A stretch of 54,988 nucleotides of DNA from Rikenella microfusus (GCA_020722575.1 DYKN01000003.1:1-54988), one strand, 5' to 3'; positions 36,765-46,680 are shown, counted from the first letter of the stretch. Translations and numbers: made by a program. The notes: generated from the letters alone by a model not told the origin.

Positions 36765-37754
36765 TTATGAATTAAGGGTGTTCCACAACATATCTTTAAG
36801 TTTATCAAGTCCTTTGCCTGTTATAGAGGATATAAAGATCCACGGTATGTCAGGAAGGTTCCTTTTAATTTCCTGTGTCAGTTCCTCATCCAGCAGATCG
36901 GATTTAGTAATTGCAAGCACTCTTTTTTTATGAAGCAATTCTGGATTATAACATCTCAATTCGTTTACAAGAATGTCATATTCATGTGCGATATTTTTTG
37001 AATCGCATGGTATCATAAAGAGCAATACAGAGTTTCGTTCGATATGCCGGAGGAAGCGCAGGCCAAGTCCTTTACCCTCGTGTGCACCTTCAATAATACC
37101 GGGTATGTCGGCCATAACAAAAGAGTAGTTATGGCGGTATTTCACGATACCCAGGTTAGGGACCAGAGTAGTAAAAGGGTAGTCGGCTATTCTGGGTTTT
37201 GCGGCTGTAACAACTGACAGGAGTGTTGATTTGCCAGCATTCGGAAAACCGACCAACCCAACATCGGCAAGTATTTTAAGTTCCAGGATAATTTCCGCCT
37301 CAGCGCCAGGTTCTCCGGGTTGTGCATATCGAGGAGTCTGATTTGTCGGTGATTTGAAATGTGTATTACCAAATCCTCCTCTGCCACCAACCAGCAATAT
37401 CTTTTCCTCGTTATGGTTTGTTATCTCGAGGATGAACTCTCCCGTTACCGCATTTTTTGCCACGGTGCCGGGAGGGACTTCAATAACAATATCTTTTCCG
37501 GAAGCTCCTGAGCTTTGTTGTGCCCCTCCGGGTTTGCCGTTGCCCGCAAAAAAATGCCTCTTATATTTAAGGTGAAGAAGTGTCCAGAGCTGATCGTTGC
37601 CTCTGAGTATGACGTGACCGCCCCTTCCTCCGTCACCTCCGTCAGGTCCTCCTTTCGGAACAAATTTCTCGCGTCTGAAATGAACAGAACCAGCACCTCC
37701 CCTGCCGGAACGGCAGAAAATCCTTACATAATCAACAAAATTCGATTCTGCCAT
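36765..37754 (-). CDS. obg: Obg GTPase
   Basis: An essential ribosome-assembly GTPase that binds the 50S subunit. The 329 aa protein has the glycine-rich Obg domain (residues about 5-158, for example [18 protein letters not shown]). The G domain follows: G1 GFPNAGKST at 169-177, the PFTTLVPN switch I region, G3 DIPGIIEGA, and ITKSDL (TKxD). The C-terminal OCT domain is absent, as in many Bacteroidota. It lies between adk and the PAP2 gene in a tight minus-strand run. Confidence 0.95.
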   Translation of the reverse strand: MAESNFVDYVRIFCRSGRGGAGSVHFRREKFVPKGGPDGGDGGRGGHVILRGNDQLWTLLHLKYKRHFFAGNGKPGGAQQSSGASGKDIVIEVPPGTVAKNAVTGEFILEITNHNEEKILLVGGRGGFGNTHFKSPTNQTPRYAQPGEPGAEAEIILELKILADVGLVGFPNAGKSTLLSVVTAAKPRIADYPFTTLVPNLGIVKYRHNYSFVMADIPGIIEGAHEGKGLGLRFLRHIERNSVLLFMIPCDSKNIAHEYDILVNELRCYNPELLHKKRVLAITKSDLLDEELTQEIKRNLPDIPWIFISSITGKGLDKLKDMLWNTLNS

Positions 37755-37811
37755 AATTACCCTGAATTTTAAGGCAAACCGGCAGGAAAACCTTAACAGG
37801 CAAATGCCATA

Positions 37812-38390
37812 TTATTTGAAGAAGATCTCAATCTTTTCTGAGAGCCTCATGAAAATGTCATCAATGGCACCCACGCCGTTAACCGGTTGATAAACTCCCT
37901 TCTTTTTGAAATAATTTATTATAGGTTCTGTCTTTTCTTTGTAGACATCAATACGGTTTTCAATAACTGCAGGGTTTTTGTCATCAGGCCGGCCTGATTG
38001 TTCTGCTCTGAGAATAAGTCTTTTAACAAGCTCATCATGATCGACCTCGAGTACAAGCATACTGTCAATCTTCATCCCCCTCCTGCCAAGCATTTTCTCA
38101 AGAGCGACAGCCTGTTCAACCGTCCTCGGGAAGCCATCATAAAGAAATCCTGAAAAGCCCTTTGCCGAATCAATTTTACTTGCAATCATCTCAATAACAA
38201 CCTCATCGGGAACAAGTTCACCTTTTGCCATTATAGCGCTCATCCTTTTCCCGAGCTCGGTGCCGGAAGCTATCTCAGCCCTGAGCATATCTCCGGTTGA
38301 CAGATGAATCAAATTGAATTTCTCAGCAAGCCGTACCGATTGGGTCCCTTTGCCTGATCCTGGAGGACCAAAAATTAATAAATTCAACAT
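37812..38390 (-). CDS. adk: Adenylate kinase
   Basis: Converts AMP plus ATP into two ADP. The 192 aa protein has the P-loop FGPPGSGKGTQ (G8-T16), the AMP site HLSTGDMLRAEI, GFLYDGFPRT, and a short LID (RAEQSGRPDD) without the zinc-binding cysteines, so it is the short form. It follows hpt by 21 bp in the same direction. Confidence 0.96.
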   Translation of the reverse strand: MLNLLIFGPPGSGKGTQSVRLAEKFNLIHLSTGDMLRAEIASGTELGKRMSAIMAKGELVPDEVVIEMIASKIDSAKGFSGFLYDGFPRTVEQAVALEKMLGRRGMKIDSMLVLEVDHDELVKRLILRAEQSGRPDDKNPAVIENRIDVYKEKTEPIINYFKKKGVYQPVNGVGAIDDIFMRLSEKIEIFFK

Positions 38391-38411
38391 AATTCAAACA
38401 ATCTTTAATTA

Positions 38412-38948
38412 TTAATCAATCATTTTATAAACTGAAGGCAGGTTTCTTCCATAACCCTCATAATCAAGCCCATAGCCTACCACATAACTATTCGGTATTT
38501 TGAAACCTACATAGTCAAGCGGAATACCTTTTTTATAAGCGTCGGATTTGAAAAGGAGGGCCGCAATTCTTACCGAACCTGCCTTTCTTATTCTAACTTC
38601 ATCAATAATTCTTTCGAGTGTGGTACCGGTATCAACTATGTCCTCAATCACAACAATATCTTTCCCGGTTATATCTTCGTTCCATCCGATAAGTTCCTTT
38701 ACCGTTCCCGTAGAATCAGTACCCTGATATGATGCCAGTTTAACAAATGATATTCTGGCTTCAAGATTTATTTTTTTGAATAATCCTGCCGCAAAGAGGA
38801 AGGCTCCGTTTAAAATGCCGAGAAAAATAACCTCCTTACCTTTATAATCACGGTTTATTTCTTCCGCCATTTCACTTATTCTCTTCTCAATATCTTCAGA
38901 GCAAATAAGCTCGGTAAAATCTTTTCCGCGTATGGTTATTTTTTTCAT
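38412..38948 (-). CDS. hpt: Hypoxanthine phosphoribosyltransferase
   Basis: Salvages hypoxanthine or guanine with PRPP to give IMP or GMP. The 178 aa protein has the PRPP loop VVIEDIVDTGTTLE and the substrate region LDYVGFKIPNSYVVGYGLDYEG with the base-binding aromatic. The start is the ATG at 38948 (MKKITIRGKDF); the frame extends 9 more residues to 38975 without support. It is divergent from purE, so two purine genes share a short intergenic region. Confidence 0.94.
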   Translation of the reverse strand: MKKITIRGKDFTELICSEDIEKRISEMAEEINRDYKGKEVIFLGILNGAFLFAAGLFKKINLEARISFVKLASYQGTDSTGTVKELIGWNEDITGKDIVVIEDIVDTGTTLERIIDEVRIRKAGSVRIAALLFKSDAYKKGIPLDYVGFKIPNSYVVGYGLDYEGYGRNLPSVYKMID

Positions 38949-39000
38949 TGCCGGTTTCCAATTACCGTTTAGCACTGCGAAAATAATAGAAAATAATACT

Positions 39001-39008
39001 TACATTTG
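39001..39008 (+). promoter_or_regulatory. Promoter -7 box for purE
   Basis: TACATTTG matches TAnnTTTG, 30 bp before the purE ATG. The -33 box is not clear. Confidence 0.4.
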
Positions 39009-39038
39009 CTTTAGAGAAAAAATATTAAGAAAATAAAT

Positions 39039-39545
39039 ATGGGGCCAAAAGTAAGCATTATTATGGGTAGCACTTCTGACATGCCGGTGATGGAAGGAGC
39101 AGCAAAGATACTGAACGATTTCGGAATACCTTTTGAAATTCAGGCTCTGTCGGCTCATCGTACGCCTGAAGAAGTGGAGAAGTTTGCGAAAGGTGCAGCC
39201 GATCGTGGTATTAAGGTTATAATTGCAGGTGCAGGGATGGCAGCTCATCTTCCGGGCGTTATCGCATCCATGACTACCCTGCCTGTTATTGGCGTCCCGA
39301 TAAAAGCATCACTGGAAGGGCTCGATTCGCTTCTGTCAATACTCCAGATGCCTTCCGGTGTACCCGTGGCAACAGTAGGAATTAATGCTGCCCAGAATGC
39401 AGGCATACTGGCAGCTCAGATCTTAGCTAACGGAGACCCGGCAATATCTGAAGAGTTAAGGAAATTCAAAGAAAACCTGAAGAAAAAAGTTGTTCAGGCA
39501 AATGAGGAACTGAAAAATATTAAGTACCCTTATAAAACAAACTAA
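39039..39545 (+). CDS. purE: N5-carboxyaminoimidazole ribonucleotide mutase
   Basis: Moves the carboxyl group of N5-CAIR to give CAIR in purine synthesis. The 168 aa length matches class I PurE. Seen: IMGSTSDMPVMEGA (substrate phosphate loop), the catalytic histidine in ALSAHRTPE, GAGMAAHLPGVIASMT, and GVPVATVGINAAQNAG. Divergent from hpt. Confidence 0.96.
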   Translation: MGPKVSIIMGSTSDMPVMEGAAKILNDFGIPFEIQALSAHRTPEEVEKFAKGAADRGIKVIIAGAGMAAHLPGVIASMTTLPVIGVPIKASLEGLDSLLSILQMPSGVPVATVGINAAQNAGILAAQILANGDPAISEELRKFKENLKKKVVQANEELKNIKYPYKTN

Positions 39546-39598
39546 TCAAAAATTTTATTGTTAGAATTAGATGGATAAATAATCAATTACTAATTTTT

Positions 39599-40353
39599 TT
39601 ATTTTGATTTTATTTTGTTCTTAGCAGAATTAAACCTAACTAGTTTCACCCAATCAATCTCTCCGCTAGTTTTACAAAAATTAATCATGAATTCTTTCGT
39701 AAATTTATTTACAATTTGGGAATACAGTTTATTATACTCGTCATTTTTTTCTTTAGCCTTATACCCAAGTGGTTCAATTATTTCTGTAAAGAGAGTCCCA
39801 TTATTTGAAATAAATTCCCAGAATTGTTGTCCACAATATTTAAAATAATCGCCTTTATCTGGTTTATTATCTATCCCGTAACAGCACCCATTGACAGCAA
39901 TAATGTTAAGATTAGAATTGCTGGTTCTTAAAGTTTTTTTGCTGTTTTAAAATATTCAACCATTTTTATGATTTGTGAACTATTACCCCAGTTGGGTCCT
40001 GATTTAATGGTAACAATATATCTTATGCCTTCTTTATCAAATTCTAAATCAATCCCTTTTATACCAGATTTATAACCACCATAAACCTTATTATTAATAA
40101 AAATGGCGAGACCCTCAAGCCAATCACCAAAAATAGTTTCTTCATTTGAAGAGATGTGAGCATCAATAATTCCTCTGACTATTTGTTCTGCTGTCAATAC
40201 ATTTTTCGCCTTAAAAAGATAAGGGTTTTTGCGCTTTAAAACCTGTGAAAGCTTTAAGTTATTAAGGCTTTGAATACGTTTTTGATGAAAGATGTTTATG
40301 TTTTTTTCAACGTACTTCAGTACGTCGTTCGTGTTTAATTTTTTCATATTCAT
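39599..40353 (-). pseudogene. Type II restriction endonuclease, frameshifted at an A7 run
   Basis: The first 141 codons (40353-39928) encode the start of a PD-(D/E)xK nuclease (LKRKNPYLFKAKNVLTAEQ, EETIFGDWLEGLAIF, GIDLEF with Asp102, and YIVTIKSGPNWGNSSQ with Lys117). It looks like the PmeII-type family, from memory. The frame stops at 39928-39930, one codon after A7 (complement of 39934-39940). The -1 frame continues without a stop to a TAA at 39599-39601 (TSNSNLNIIAVNGCCYG, KYCGQQFWEFI, then KTSGEIDWVKLVRFNS), which clearly looks like the missing C-terminus. A -1 slip on A AAA AAA, or one extra A, gives a single protein of about 251 aa. It may be broken, phase-variable or made by slippage. 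Its start overlaps the methyltransferase gene by 47 bp. Confidence 0.75.
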
Positions 40354-41185
40354 CTTTTGGATCTAATAAAACCAGTTCAATAGGCATAAGTCTTTTTCTA
40401 ACCATTTGATAATATTCAGGTACTATGTCAATACCAATAGAATGCCTTTTCATCCTATTTGCAACAATCAATGTTGTTCCAGAACCCATAAATGGATCAA
40501 GTACGGTATCATATTCCTTTGTAAAAAGTTTAATAAACCATTCTGGTAGTTCTTCTGGAAAAGTTGCACTGTGATTTTTATTACTACATTCAGTTGCTAA
40601 ATGCAAGACATTTGTTGGATAAGCCTTATCTCTTTTCAACCAATTTGAAACATTTTTCCCAAACCCACTCCCCACTTTTGAGTTATCTCTAGTTTTATCT
40701 GTTTCTGACAATTTTCTCAGCCGTGTTTTTGCCCAATCGCCCATCGGCACCATTACTTCATCCTGATACATATTAAACTTTCGACTTTTATTGAATTGAA
40801 GTAAACGTTCCCAAGCATCTCTAAATCTGTTAGGCCACTTCCCGGGATAGCTGTTTTTTTTATGCCAAATGAATTCTTCGGTCCAAAGCCATCCTTGTTT
40901 CCTCATCTCAAGAATAAGTTCAATAACATACGTACTACGTTCACCTTTCACAATTTTTTCTTTTATGTTAAGAATAAACGTACCCGTTGGTTTTAAAACT
41001 CTTAGAAGATGTAATGAAATAGGTAAAAACCATTCAACATATTTGTATGGATGTATGCCACCGTATGAAGTTTTTCTCTGATCTGCATAGGGAGGTGAAG
41101 TAAAAATTAAATCTATCGTATTGTCTTGCAGTAATGCTAATTTTTCCTTACAGTCACCCAAAAATAGATCTGTTCTTATCTCCAT
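40307..41185 (-). CDS. Site-specific DNA methyltransferase (beta class)
   Basis: Modifies adenine N6 or cytosine N4 in DNA and would protect against the linked nuclease. In the 292 aa protein the catalytic FTSPPYADQR lies early (residues about 28-37) and the SAM-binding DPFMGSGTTLIVANR late (about 230-244), the motif order of beta-class enzymes such as PvuII. The TSPPY form is common among N4-cytosine enzymes, but I cannot settle the base. A helical target-recognition segment with many charged residues lies between. The gene is more AT-rich than its neighbours, as is the nuclease gene, suggesting a transferred pair between purE and the next operon. Confidence 0.88.
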   Translation of the reverse strand: MEIRTDLFLGDCKEKLALLQDNTIDLIFTSPPYADQRKTSYGGIHPYKYVEWFLPISLHLLRVLKPTGTFILNIKEKIVKGERSTYVIELILEMRKQGWLWTEEFIWHKKNSYPGKWPNRFRDAWERLLQFNKSRKFNMYQDEVMVPMGDWAKTRLRKLSETDKTRDNSKVGSGFGKNVSNWLKRDKAYPTNVLHLATECSNKNHSATFPEELPEWFIKLFTKEYDTVLDPFMGSGTTLIVANRMKRHSIGIDIVPEYYQMVRKRLMPIELVLLDPKDEYEKIKHERRTEVR

Positions 41186-41414
41186 TTTTCAAATTCCTCT
41201 TTTTATTTTACAAATTTATAGGTTAATAAATTCTATTCTTTTTCAAAATATAAAAAGTTTTTAACAATCTATTTCTATGATAAAACAATATGATAAATAA
41301 ATCATTAACAATTTTTTGTTAGCTGAATTTAAATTAATAATTGTTTTGAAAAAATAATAACCAATTTGGCGGAATTATTTTTTTTCTATATTAGCTCTGT
41401 AATTAAAGAAACAG

Positions 41415-42254
41415 TTGGTCTCGCTGCAAAATATAACTGTTTCAGGCTTTTTTCTGTTTTTATCTTACTTTGCCAGTGGAATTGTTCCGGTTCGGCCTTC
41501 TGCTGGAGCTGGTGAAGCAGGAATGGCCTTTGCCGGAATAATGAAGCCAGGCATATGGTCCTCATTCCAGAACCAGGCTCTGCTTCCCCTCCTCGGTAAA
41601 AGCATGTTCTCATTCAGCATCGAAAACCGTTTCGGCCTGAGTGAACTATCAACCAGATCTGTTTGCCTTGCAATTCCTTCAGGTCATTCTGCAGCAGGTA
41701 TATATTATTCCTGTTTTGGCTTTTCCGATTTCAAAAGAGAGACAATCGGACTGGCCAGCGGAGTAAAACTTTCTCCAAACCTTTCTGCAGGAATAGAGAC
41801 CGATCTTTTCACCACCCGCAGTGCAGGCAACTTTAAAGATTATTACCAGATATCATTTCAAGGAGGAATACTGTTTAGTTTCAACGAGAATATTCAGGCG
41901 GGTATCTGTATTTTTAATCCTGTTCCGAATTCCATAAGAAAGATACCTGTCCCCTCTTCAATAAGTGCAGGTGCAGGAATGCTTCTGCATTCAAATCTCT
42001 ACATCTGTATTCTGGCTGAAATGACTGCCGGGTCAAACATTTGCTTTCGGTCGGGCTTTGAATATACCGCCGGTAAAAAATTCAAATTGCGAGGAGGATA
42101 CAGCACTGCCAAACATACTTTCTCATTCGGGGCGGGCTGGATTACAGGTCGGGCACTCATTGACCTGGCCTTTACAACACATCCTCAGCTTGGAATAACA
42201 TCAGCTTTATCTGTCACCTTACCGCTGCAAAACAAAAAAATCTTTAATGAATAG
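41415..42254 (+). CDS. Outer-membrane barrel protein, PorV/PorQ-like
   Basis: A 279 aa exported protein of short beta strands with GAGEAGMAFAGIMKPG near the N-terminus, followed by FQNQA. This layout is common to Bacteroidota barrel proteins of the PorV/PorQ (UPF0164-like) set. A hydrophobic leader precedes it. The only start I see in frame is a TTG at 41415; it gives a leader lacking Lys or Arg, while the three codons just upstream (TTA AAG AAA) would give a basic one, so the start is uncertain. It overlaps the next gene by 8 bp and is likely coupled to it. Function unknown. Confidence 0.6.
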   Translation: MVSLQNITVSGFFLFLSYFASGIVPVRPSAGAGEAGMAFAGIMKPGIWSSFQNQALLPLLGKSMFSFSIENRFGLSELSTRSVCLAIPSGHSAAGIYYSCFGFSDFKRETIGLASGVKLSPNLSAGIETDLFTTRSAGNFKDYYQISFQGGILFSFNENIQAGICIFNPVPNSIRKIPVPSSISAGAGMLLHSNLYICILAEMTAGSNICFRSGFEYTAGKKFKLRGGYSTAKHTFSFGAGWITGRALIDLAFTTHPQLGITSALSVTLPLQNKKIFNE

Positions 42255-44247
42255 ATCGCCTGAAAAATATTGCAAAATTTTATTGATCTCGTTATCTCTG
42301 ATATTATTTTTATCCTCAATCATTAATGCTCAGGAAAATACGGGTGTGGAAATAGCCCGGTCTCTCGCCGAAGAAATATCTCTCAATGAAGAGGCCAGCG
42401 GTGTCAATCTCGAAACACTTGCCGATAAAATCTATGAACTGGAAAATGATCCTGTCCGTATCAATTCCGGAAACATTAAAGAGTTGGGGCGTCTTTTCTT
42501 TCTTACGGAATATCAGATAAGAAACCTTTCAGAATATGTAAGACAAAATGGGAAAATAATATCATTAGAAGAGTTATCCAGCATTGAGGGATTCGATATT
42601 GAAACTGCAAACTGGATGGCTCCTTTTATAACACTTGATGACCGACCAGATTATTTCTCAGGTAACCGTGCCCGGCTCAGCCACTCATTGCTGGCAAATT
42701 TTGCCCTTAAACCCGAAACTGCCGATACAATTGCACCCGGCTCCCCATGGAGGATACTGTTAAAATATAAAATGACAACCGGCCGATTCAGCGCAGGCTT
42801 CACTGCCGAAAAGGATACGGATGAAAAGTTCCTGAGCGGCAAACCTCCGATACCCGACTTCTGCTCGGGATATTTCTGCTATAACGGATCAGGATTTCTG
42901 CAAAAAGTGATTCTTGGAGACTATTCAATGCAATTCGGTACCGGAACCCTGATCAATACATCATTCATGACCGGTTTTTCAGTGGCTGAACTGGCCACGG
43001 TTACCTCTCAAAGCAAGATAAATCCGTACACTTCAACCGACGAAAACAACTTCTTCAGGGGAGCAGCAATTGTTCTTGGAAAAGGAAAGTTTGAAACAAC
43101 TCTTTTCGGTTCCCGAAACCAGATCGATGCAACAATTATGCCTGCCGGTGACAGCCAGAAAATATTTATCAAAAACCTTTATACAGCGGGACTTCATAAT
43201 ACACCAGGTACGATAATGAAAAAAGATATTCTAACTGAATATACATGGGGAATAAATATTGCAGGTTATTTCCGGAAACTTACTGCTGGCTTCCTGGTTA
43301 CGGAAAATATCTTTTCAGCACCTTTTTTACCTGACCGATCAAAACCTGAGAATCTTTTTGAATTTGAAGGGAGACGACATTTACTTGCCGGAATTTATTA
43401 CAGTCTTGCAACCGGAAGGTTTATTCTGTCGGGAGAGGCCGACTCAGACTCCGATTATAACATGGCTATAACTCAATCGGTTTCTTTTGTTCCGGGTGAT
43501 AGAATTTCATTCGGTTTTATTTATAGAAACTATTCACCTGCTTTTGTCAGTTTTCATGGAAAAGGAGTGCTTTCAGGCACAAAACCATCAAACGAAGAGT
43601 CATTAACAGGGAATGTAAAGTTTGAAGCTGCCAAAAATTTTTTTATACTGGCCGGAAGTGAAGTAAAAAGATATCCATGGGCAAAATATCTTATCACATT
43701 CCCATCTGAATCGGTCCAAAGTGAACTGAAGTTAAAGTTCATCTCAAAAAAAATAAACATTGAAGGAATGTATAACTTCAGGCATTCAGAATCGAACCTC
43801 AGCAACGATACAGGCATGCCAGAAATCAGAGAGACAATTACAAACACCGTTTCATTCAGGATACAATTTCTGCCGTCTGATAATTTAACATCCATAACCC
43901 GCATTGGTTTTAAAACCTTCAATGAAGATGTTTCTGCAGGTGTGATGATGAGTCAGGATATTATCTGGAGCCCTCAATCAATACCCGTCAGGATATGGTT
44001 CAGGCATTCACTCTTCAGTACCGGCAGCTGGAATACAAGACTATATGCATGGGAGTATGACCTGAGAAATTCTTTCAGCATTCCAGCTCTTTCTGGAAAG
44101 GGAAGCAGAAGTTATATTATGGCTGAATTGAAATTAGGGAACCGTTGCAGCTTAAGGGTTAAATATAGCATTACCTCAAAAATCCTTACTCCTGTTGAAG
44201 AACAATTTACGGATGAAATTAAATTTCAGTTCAGGTTACTTTTATGA
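42247..44247 (+). CDS. Helix-hairpin-helix outer-surface protein, ComEA-like N-terminus
   Basis: A 666 aa exported protein: signal peptide (ILLISLSLILFLSSIINAQ), then about residues 50-130 with two helix-hairpin-helix-like repeats (VRINSGNIKELGRLFFLTEYQ and ISLEELSSIEGFDIE), then about 500 residues of beta-rich sequence ending FQFRLLL, like a barrel. The same architecture occurs across Bacteroidota as HHH-domain proteins of unknown role; the HHH part could bind DNA outside the cell, as in ComEA, but that is inference. Its last 6 bp overlap the convergent recJ stop. Confidence 0.7.
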   Translation: MNRSPEKYCKILLISLSLILFLSSIINAQENTGVEIARSLAEEISLNEEASGVNLETLADKIYELENDPVRINSGNIKELGRLFFLTEYQIRNLSEYVRQNGKIISLEELSSIEGFDIETANWMAPFITLDDRPDYFSGNRARLSHSLLANFALKPETADTIAPGSPWRILLKYKMTTGRFSAGFTAEKDTDEKFLSGKPPIPDFCSGYFCYNGSGFLQKVILGDYSMQFGTGTLINTSFMTGFSVAELATVTSQSKINPYTSTDENNFFRGAAIVLGKGKFETTLFGSRNQIDATIMPAGDSQKIFIKNLYTAGLHNTPGTIMKKDILTEYTWGINIAGYFRKLTAGFLVTENIFSAPFLPDRSKPENLFEFEGRRHLLAGIYYSLATGRFILSGEADSDSDYNMAITQSVSFVPGDRISFGFIYRNYSPAFVSFHGKGVLSGTKPSNEESLTGNVKFEAAKNFFILAGSEVKRYPWAKYLITFPSESVQSELKLKFISKKINIEGMYNFRHSESNLSNDTGMPEIRETITNTVSFRIQFLPSDNLTSITRIGFKTFNEDVSAGVMMSQDIIWSPQSIPVRIWFRHSLFSTGSWNTRLYAWEYDLRNSFSIPALSGKGSRSYIMAELKLGNRCSLRVKYSITSKILTPVEEQFTDEIKFQFRLLL

Positions 44248-45960
44248 ATTGTATGTTTTTATGTCTCTTATATTAAGCTGGAGGCTTCTGTTACTCCTGA
44301 ATTCGTTCATTTCTATTGAGAAACAGATGTCGAATGGTTTGCCGTTGCGTATATATTCAAAGTGATTCGATTGTCCGAAAGCTATTGCCTGTATGGTTTT
44401 GTTATCTGCACCTATCTGAAAAAGTTCAAGTTTTAAATGTTCGCCAGAAGAACCAACCATTCTACCCGAACCTGTATCACATACACCTTTTGCCATGAAT
44501 AAAGGCTGCATGTTCTCAGGTCCGAAAGGCTGGAATAGACTTATGCCGTTATAAAAATCTTCATTTATTTCATTAAAACTCAGTTCAGAATCAATATAAA
44601 TATGCGGAATTAGCTGGTCATCGGTTATTGTTCTGCTTACGTATTCTTCGAATTTTTGCCTGAAGGGTTCAATATTTTCCTTTTTAAGTGTCAAACCTGC
44701 GGCGAACATATGTCCGCCGAAACTTTCGAGGAGGTCGCTGCAGGCTTCAATAGCCTGATAAAGGTCATATCCCTGAACTGAACGGGCAGAGCCAGTGGCA
44801 AATCCATTTGATTCTGTAAGTATAACGGTAGGTCTATAGTAAATTTCGATAAGTCTGGATGCAACAATACCGATTACTCCTTTTTTCCATTCGGGATTAT
44901 AGAGAACTGTAGTCCTGGCGTTCAAAGTACGAGGGTCATCAGATATCATTTTCATTGCCTCGTTGGTAATGATACGGTCAACGGTTCGGCGTTCGGTGTT
45001 AAAATTACTGATCTGACGGCTTATTTCAGCGGCGAGTCTCGGATCTTCCGCAATAAGCAGGTTAACAGCCTTGCTTCCTGTCTCCATGCGTCCCGCTGCA
45101 TTAATCCGGGGACCGATCCTGAACACTACATCCTCAACCACAAGTTCTTTATTTATCTCCGACTCCCTTATAATCTCACGCAAGCCAATCCTCGGTGATT
45201 GGTTCAATTGTTTAAGCCCGAAATATGTAAGGATTCTGTTTTCGCCGGTAATAGGTACAATATCTGATGCTATACTTACCGCAACCAGATCAAATAAATT
45301 TTTTATTTCATCGAATGGAATACCGTGAACTCTTGAATAAGCCTGAATGAGTTTAAAACCCACACCACAACCTGAAAGTTCTTTGTACGGATAGTTGCAA
45401 CCCGGTTGCTTAGGGTCAAGAACAGCAGTAGCATTTGGTATTTCATTCCCGGGATAATGATGGTCGCATATAATTACATCCATCCCTTTGCTTCTCGCAT
45501 ATTTTACCTTATCTATCGCCTTTATGCCACAATCGAGCGTAATAATCAACTTGCAGTTATTGCCTGCGGCATAATCAATGCCTTCAAATGATACTCCATA
45601 TCCTTCCTTATATCTGTCGGGAACATAATATAAAATGTTAGGAGAGAATTGACGAAGGAATGAATATATCATTGCCACGGCAGTGGTTCCGTCAACGTCA
45701 TAATCACCGTAAACGAGTATTTTTTCATTTTTCCCGAGGGCTGATGAGATACGGTCTACTGCAATATTCATATCTTTCATCAGGAAAGGATCATGAAGGT
45801 TATCAAGTGAGGGACGGAAGAATGAATCTGCATCTTCAGGGGTATAAATACCTCTCTGTACCATCAGATTGGCAAGCGATTCCGATATTCTAAGTGCCGC
45901 GGCAAGCCGGCTGACAACCTCCCTGTCACCTCTCTCCTTCAAAACCCATTTCTTTTCCAT
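44242..45960 (-). CDS. recJ: Single-stranded-DNA exonuclease RecJ
   Basis: A 5'-3' single-strand exonuclease used in recombination and mismatch and base-excision repair. The 572 aa protein has the DHH-family motifs ILVYGDYDVDGTTA (residues 81-94), LDCGIKA, ICDHHYPGN, DLVAVSIASDIVP, and the DHHA1 region RINAAGRMETGS and SFGGHMFAAGLT. The C-terminal OB-fold domain is present. The gene lies 9 bp after lipB, in the same direction. Confidence 0.95.
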   Translation of the reverse strand: MEKKWVLKERGDREVVSRLAAALRISESLANLMVQRGIYTPEDADSFFRPSLDNLHDPFLMKDMNIAVDRISSALGKNEKILVYGDYDVDGTTAVAMIYSFLRQFSPNILYYVPDRYKEGYGVSFEGIDYAAGNNCKLIITLDCGIKAIDKVKYARSKGMDVIICDHHYPGNEIPNATAVLDPKQPGCNYPYKELSGCGVGFKLIQAYSRVHGIPFDEIKNLFDLVAVSIASDIVPITGENRILTYFGLKQLNQSPRIGLREIIRESEINKELVVEDVVFRIGPRINAAGRMETGSKAVNLLIAEDPRLAAEISRQISNFNTERRTVDRIITNEAMKMISDDPRTLNARTTVLYNPEWKKGVIGIVASRLIEIYYRPTVILTESNGFATGSARSVQGYDLYQAIEACSDLLESFGGHMFAAGLTLKKENIEPFRQKFEEYVSRTITDDQLIPHIYIDSELSFNEINEDFYNGISLFQPFGPENMQPLFMAKGVCDTGSGRMVGSSGEHLKLELFQIGADNKTIQAIAFGQSNHFEYIRNGKPFDICFSIEMNEFRSNRSLQLNIRDIKTYNS

Positions 45961-45969
45961 ATCCCCTCC

Positions 45970-46680
45970 TTAATTTATATATTCAAGATTAAAAACTTCC
46001 CTGAGTTTATCCTTCAAATGTCTCTTCACCTCCTCCATATCCTCAGGCTCTCCAAGTTCTTTTTGAAGTGAGGTTACTCCCCTGTCGGTAAAGCCGCAAG
46101 GGTTAATATAACTGAAATACTCAAGCGCAGTATTGACATTTAAAGCAAAACCATGCATTGTAATATAACGACTGACTTTAACACCTATTGCACATATTTT
46201 TCTTGCTTTTTCCACCGATTCACTATTGAGCCACACCCCTGTTGCTCCTTCCATCCTTTCGCCCTTAAGTCCATAAAGAGAAAGAGTTCTTATCACAGCC
46301 TCTTCAAGTCCATGAATATAGCCCTTAAGGCCAACCCCCATAGCTTCAAGATCAAAAATAGGATATCCCACAATTTGCCCCGGACCATGATATGTTATAT
46401 CACCTCCCCTGTCGATATGCCATAACGAAATATTCTTTGCCTTTAACTGCATCTGGTTAAGCAAAAGATTATCTCCTGAACCATTTTTCCCAAGTGTATA
46501 AACATGAGGATGTTCAACAAAAATTAAAGTACCGGGAGATTTAATATTATAGTTATCTGAAGATTGTCTGGCATTTTTTTTCTCTTCAATAAGACGGTTG
46601 AAAATTTCTTTCTGGTAATCCCATGCCTCTTTAAAATCCATTAAGCCAATATCCTGATATTTAACACTATAACTCAACAC
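45970..46680 (-). CDS. lipB: Octanoyl-[acyl carrier protein] transferase
   Basis: Transfers octanoate from ACP to lipoyl domains, the first step of lipoate synthesis. The 236 aa protein has RGGDITYHGPGQIVGYPIFDL, GVWLNSESVEKARKICAIGVKVSRYITMHG (with the catalytic Lys in GVKVSR), and the active-site Cys in INPCGFTDRGVTS. The neighbour lipA acts next in the pathway. Confidence 0.95.
   Translation of the reverse strand: MLSYSVKYQDIGLMDFKEAWDYQKEIFNRLIEEKKNARQSSDNYNIKSPGTLIFVEHPHVYTLGKNGSGDNLLLNQMQLKAKNISLWHIDRGGDITYHGPGQIVGYPIFDLEAMGVGLKGYIHGLEEAVIRTLSLYGLKGERMEGATGVWLNSESVEKARKICAIGVKVSRYITMHGFALNVNTALEYFSYINPCGFTDRGVTSLQKELGEPEDMEEVKRHLKDKLREVFNLEYIN

Noticed and set aside
39615..39848. Plus-strand open frame of 77 codons
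   Set aside because: It is antisense to the C-terminal part of the frameshifted nuclease and has no features of its own.
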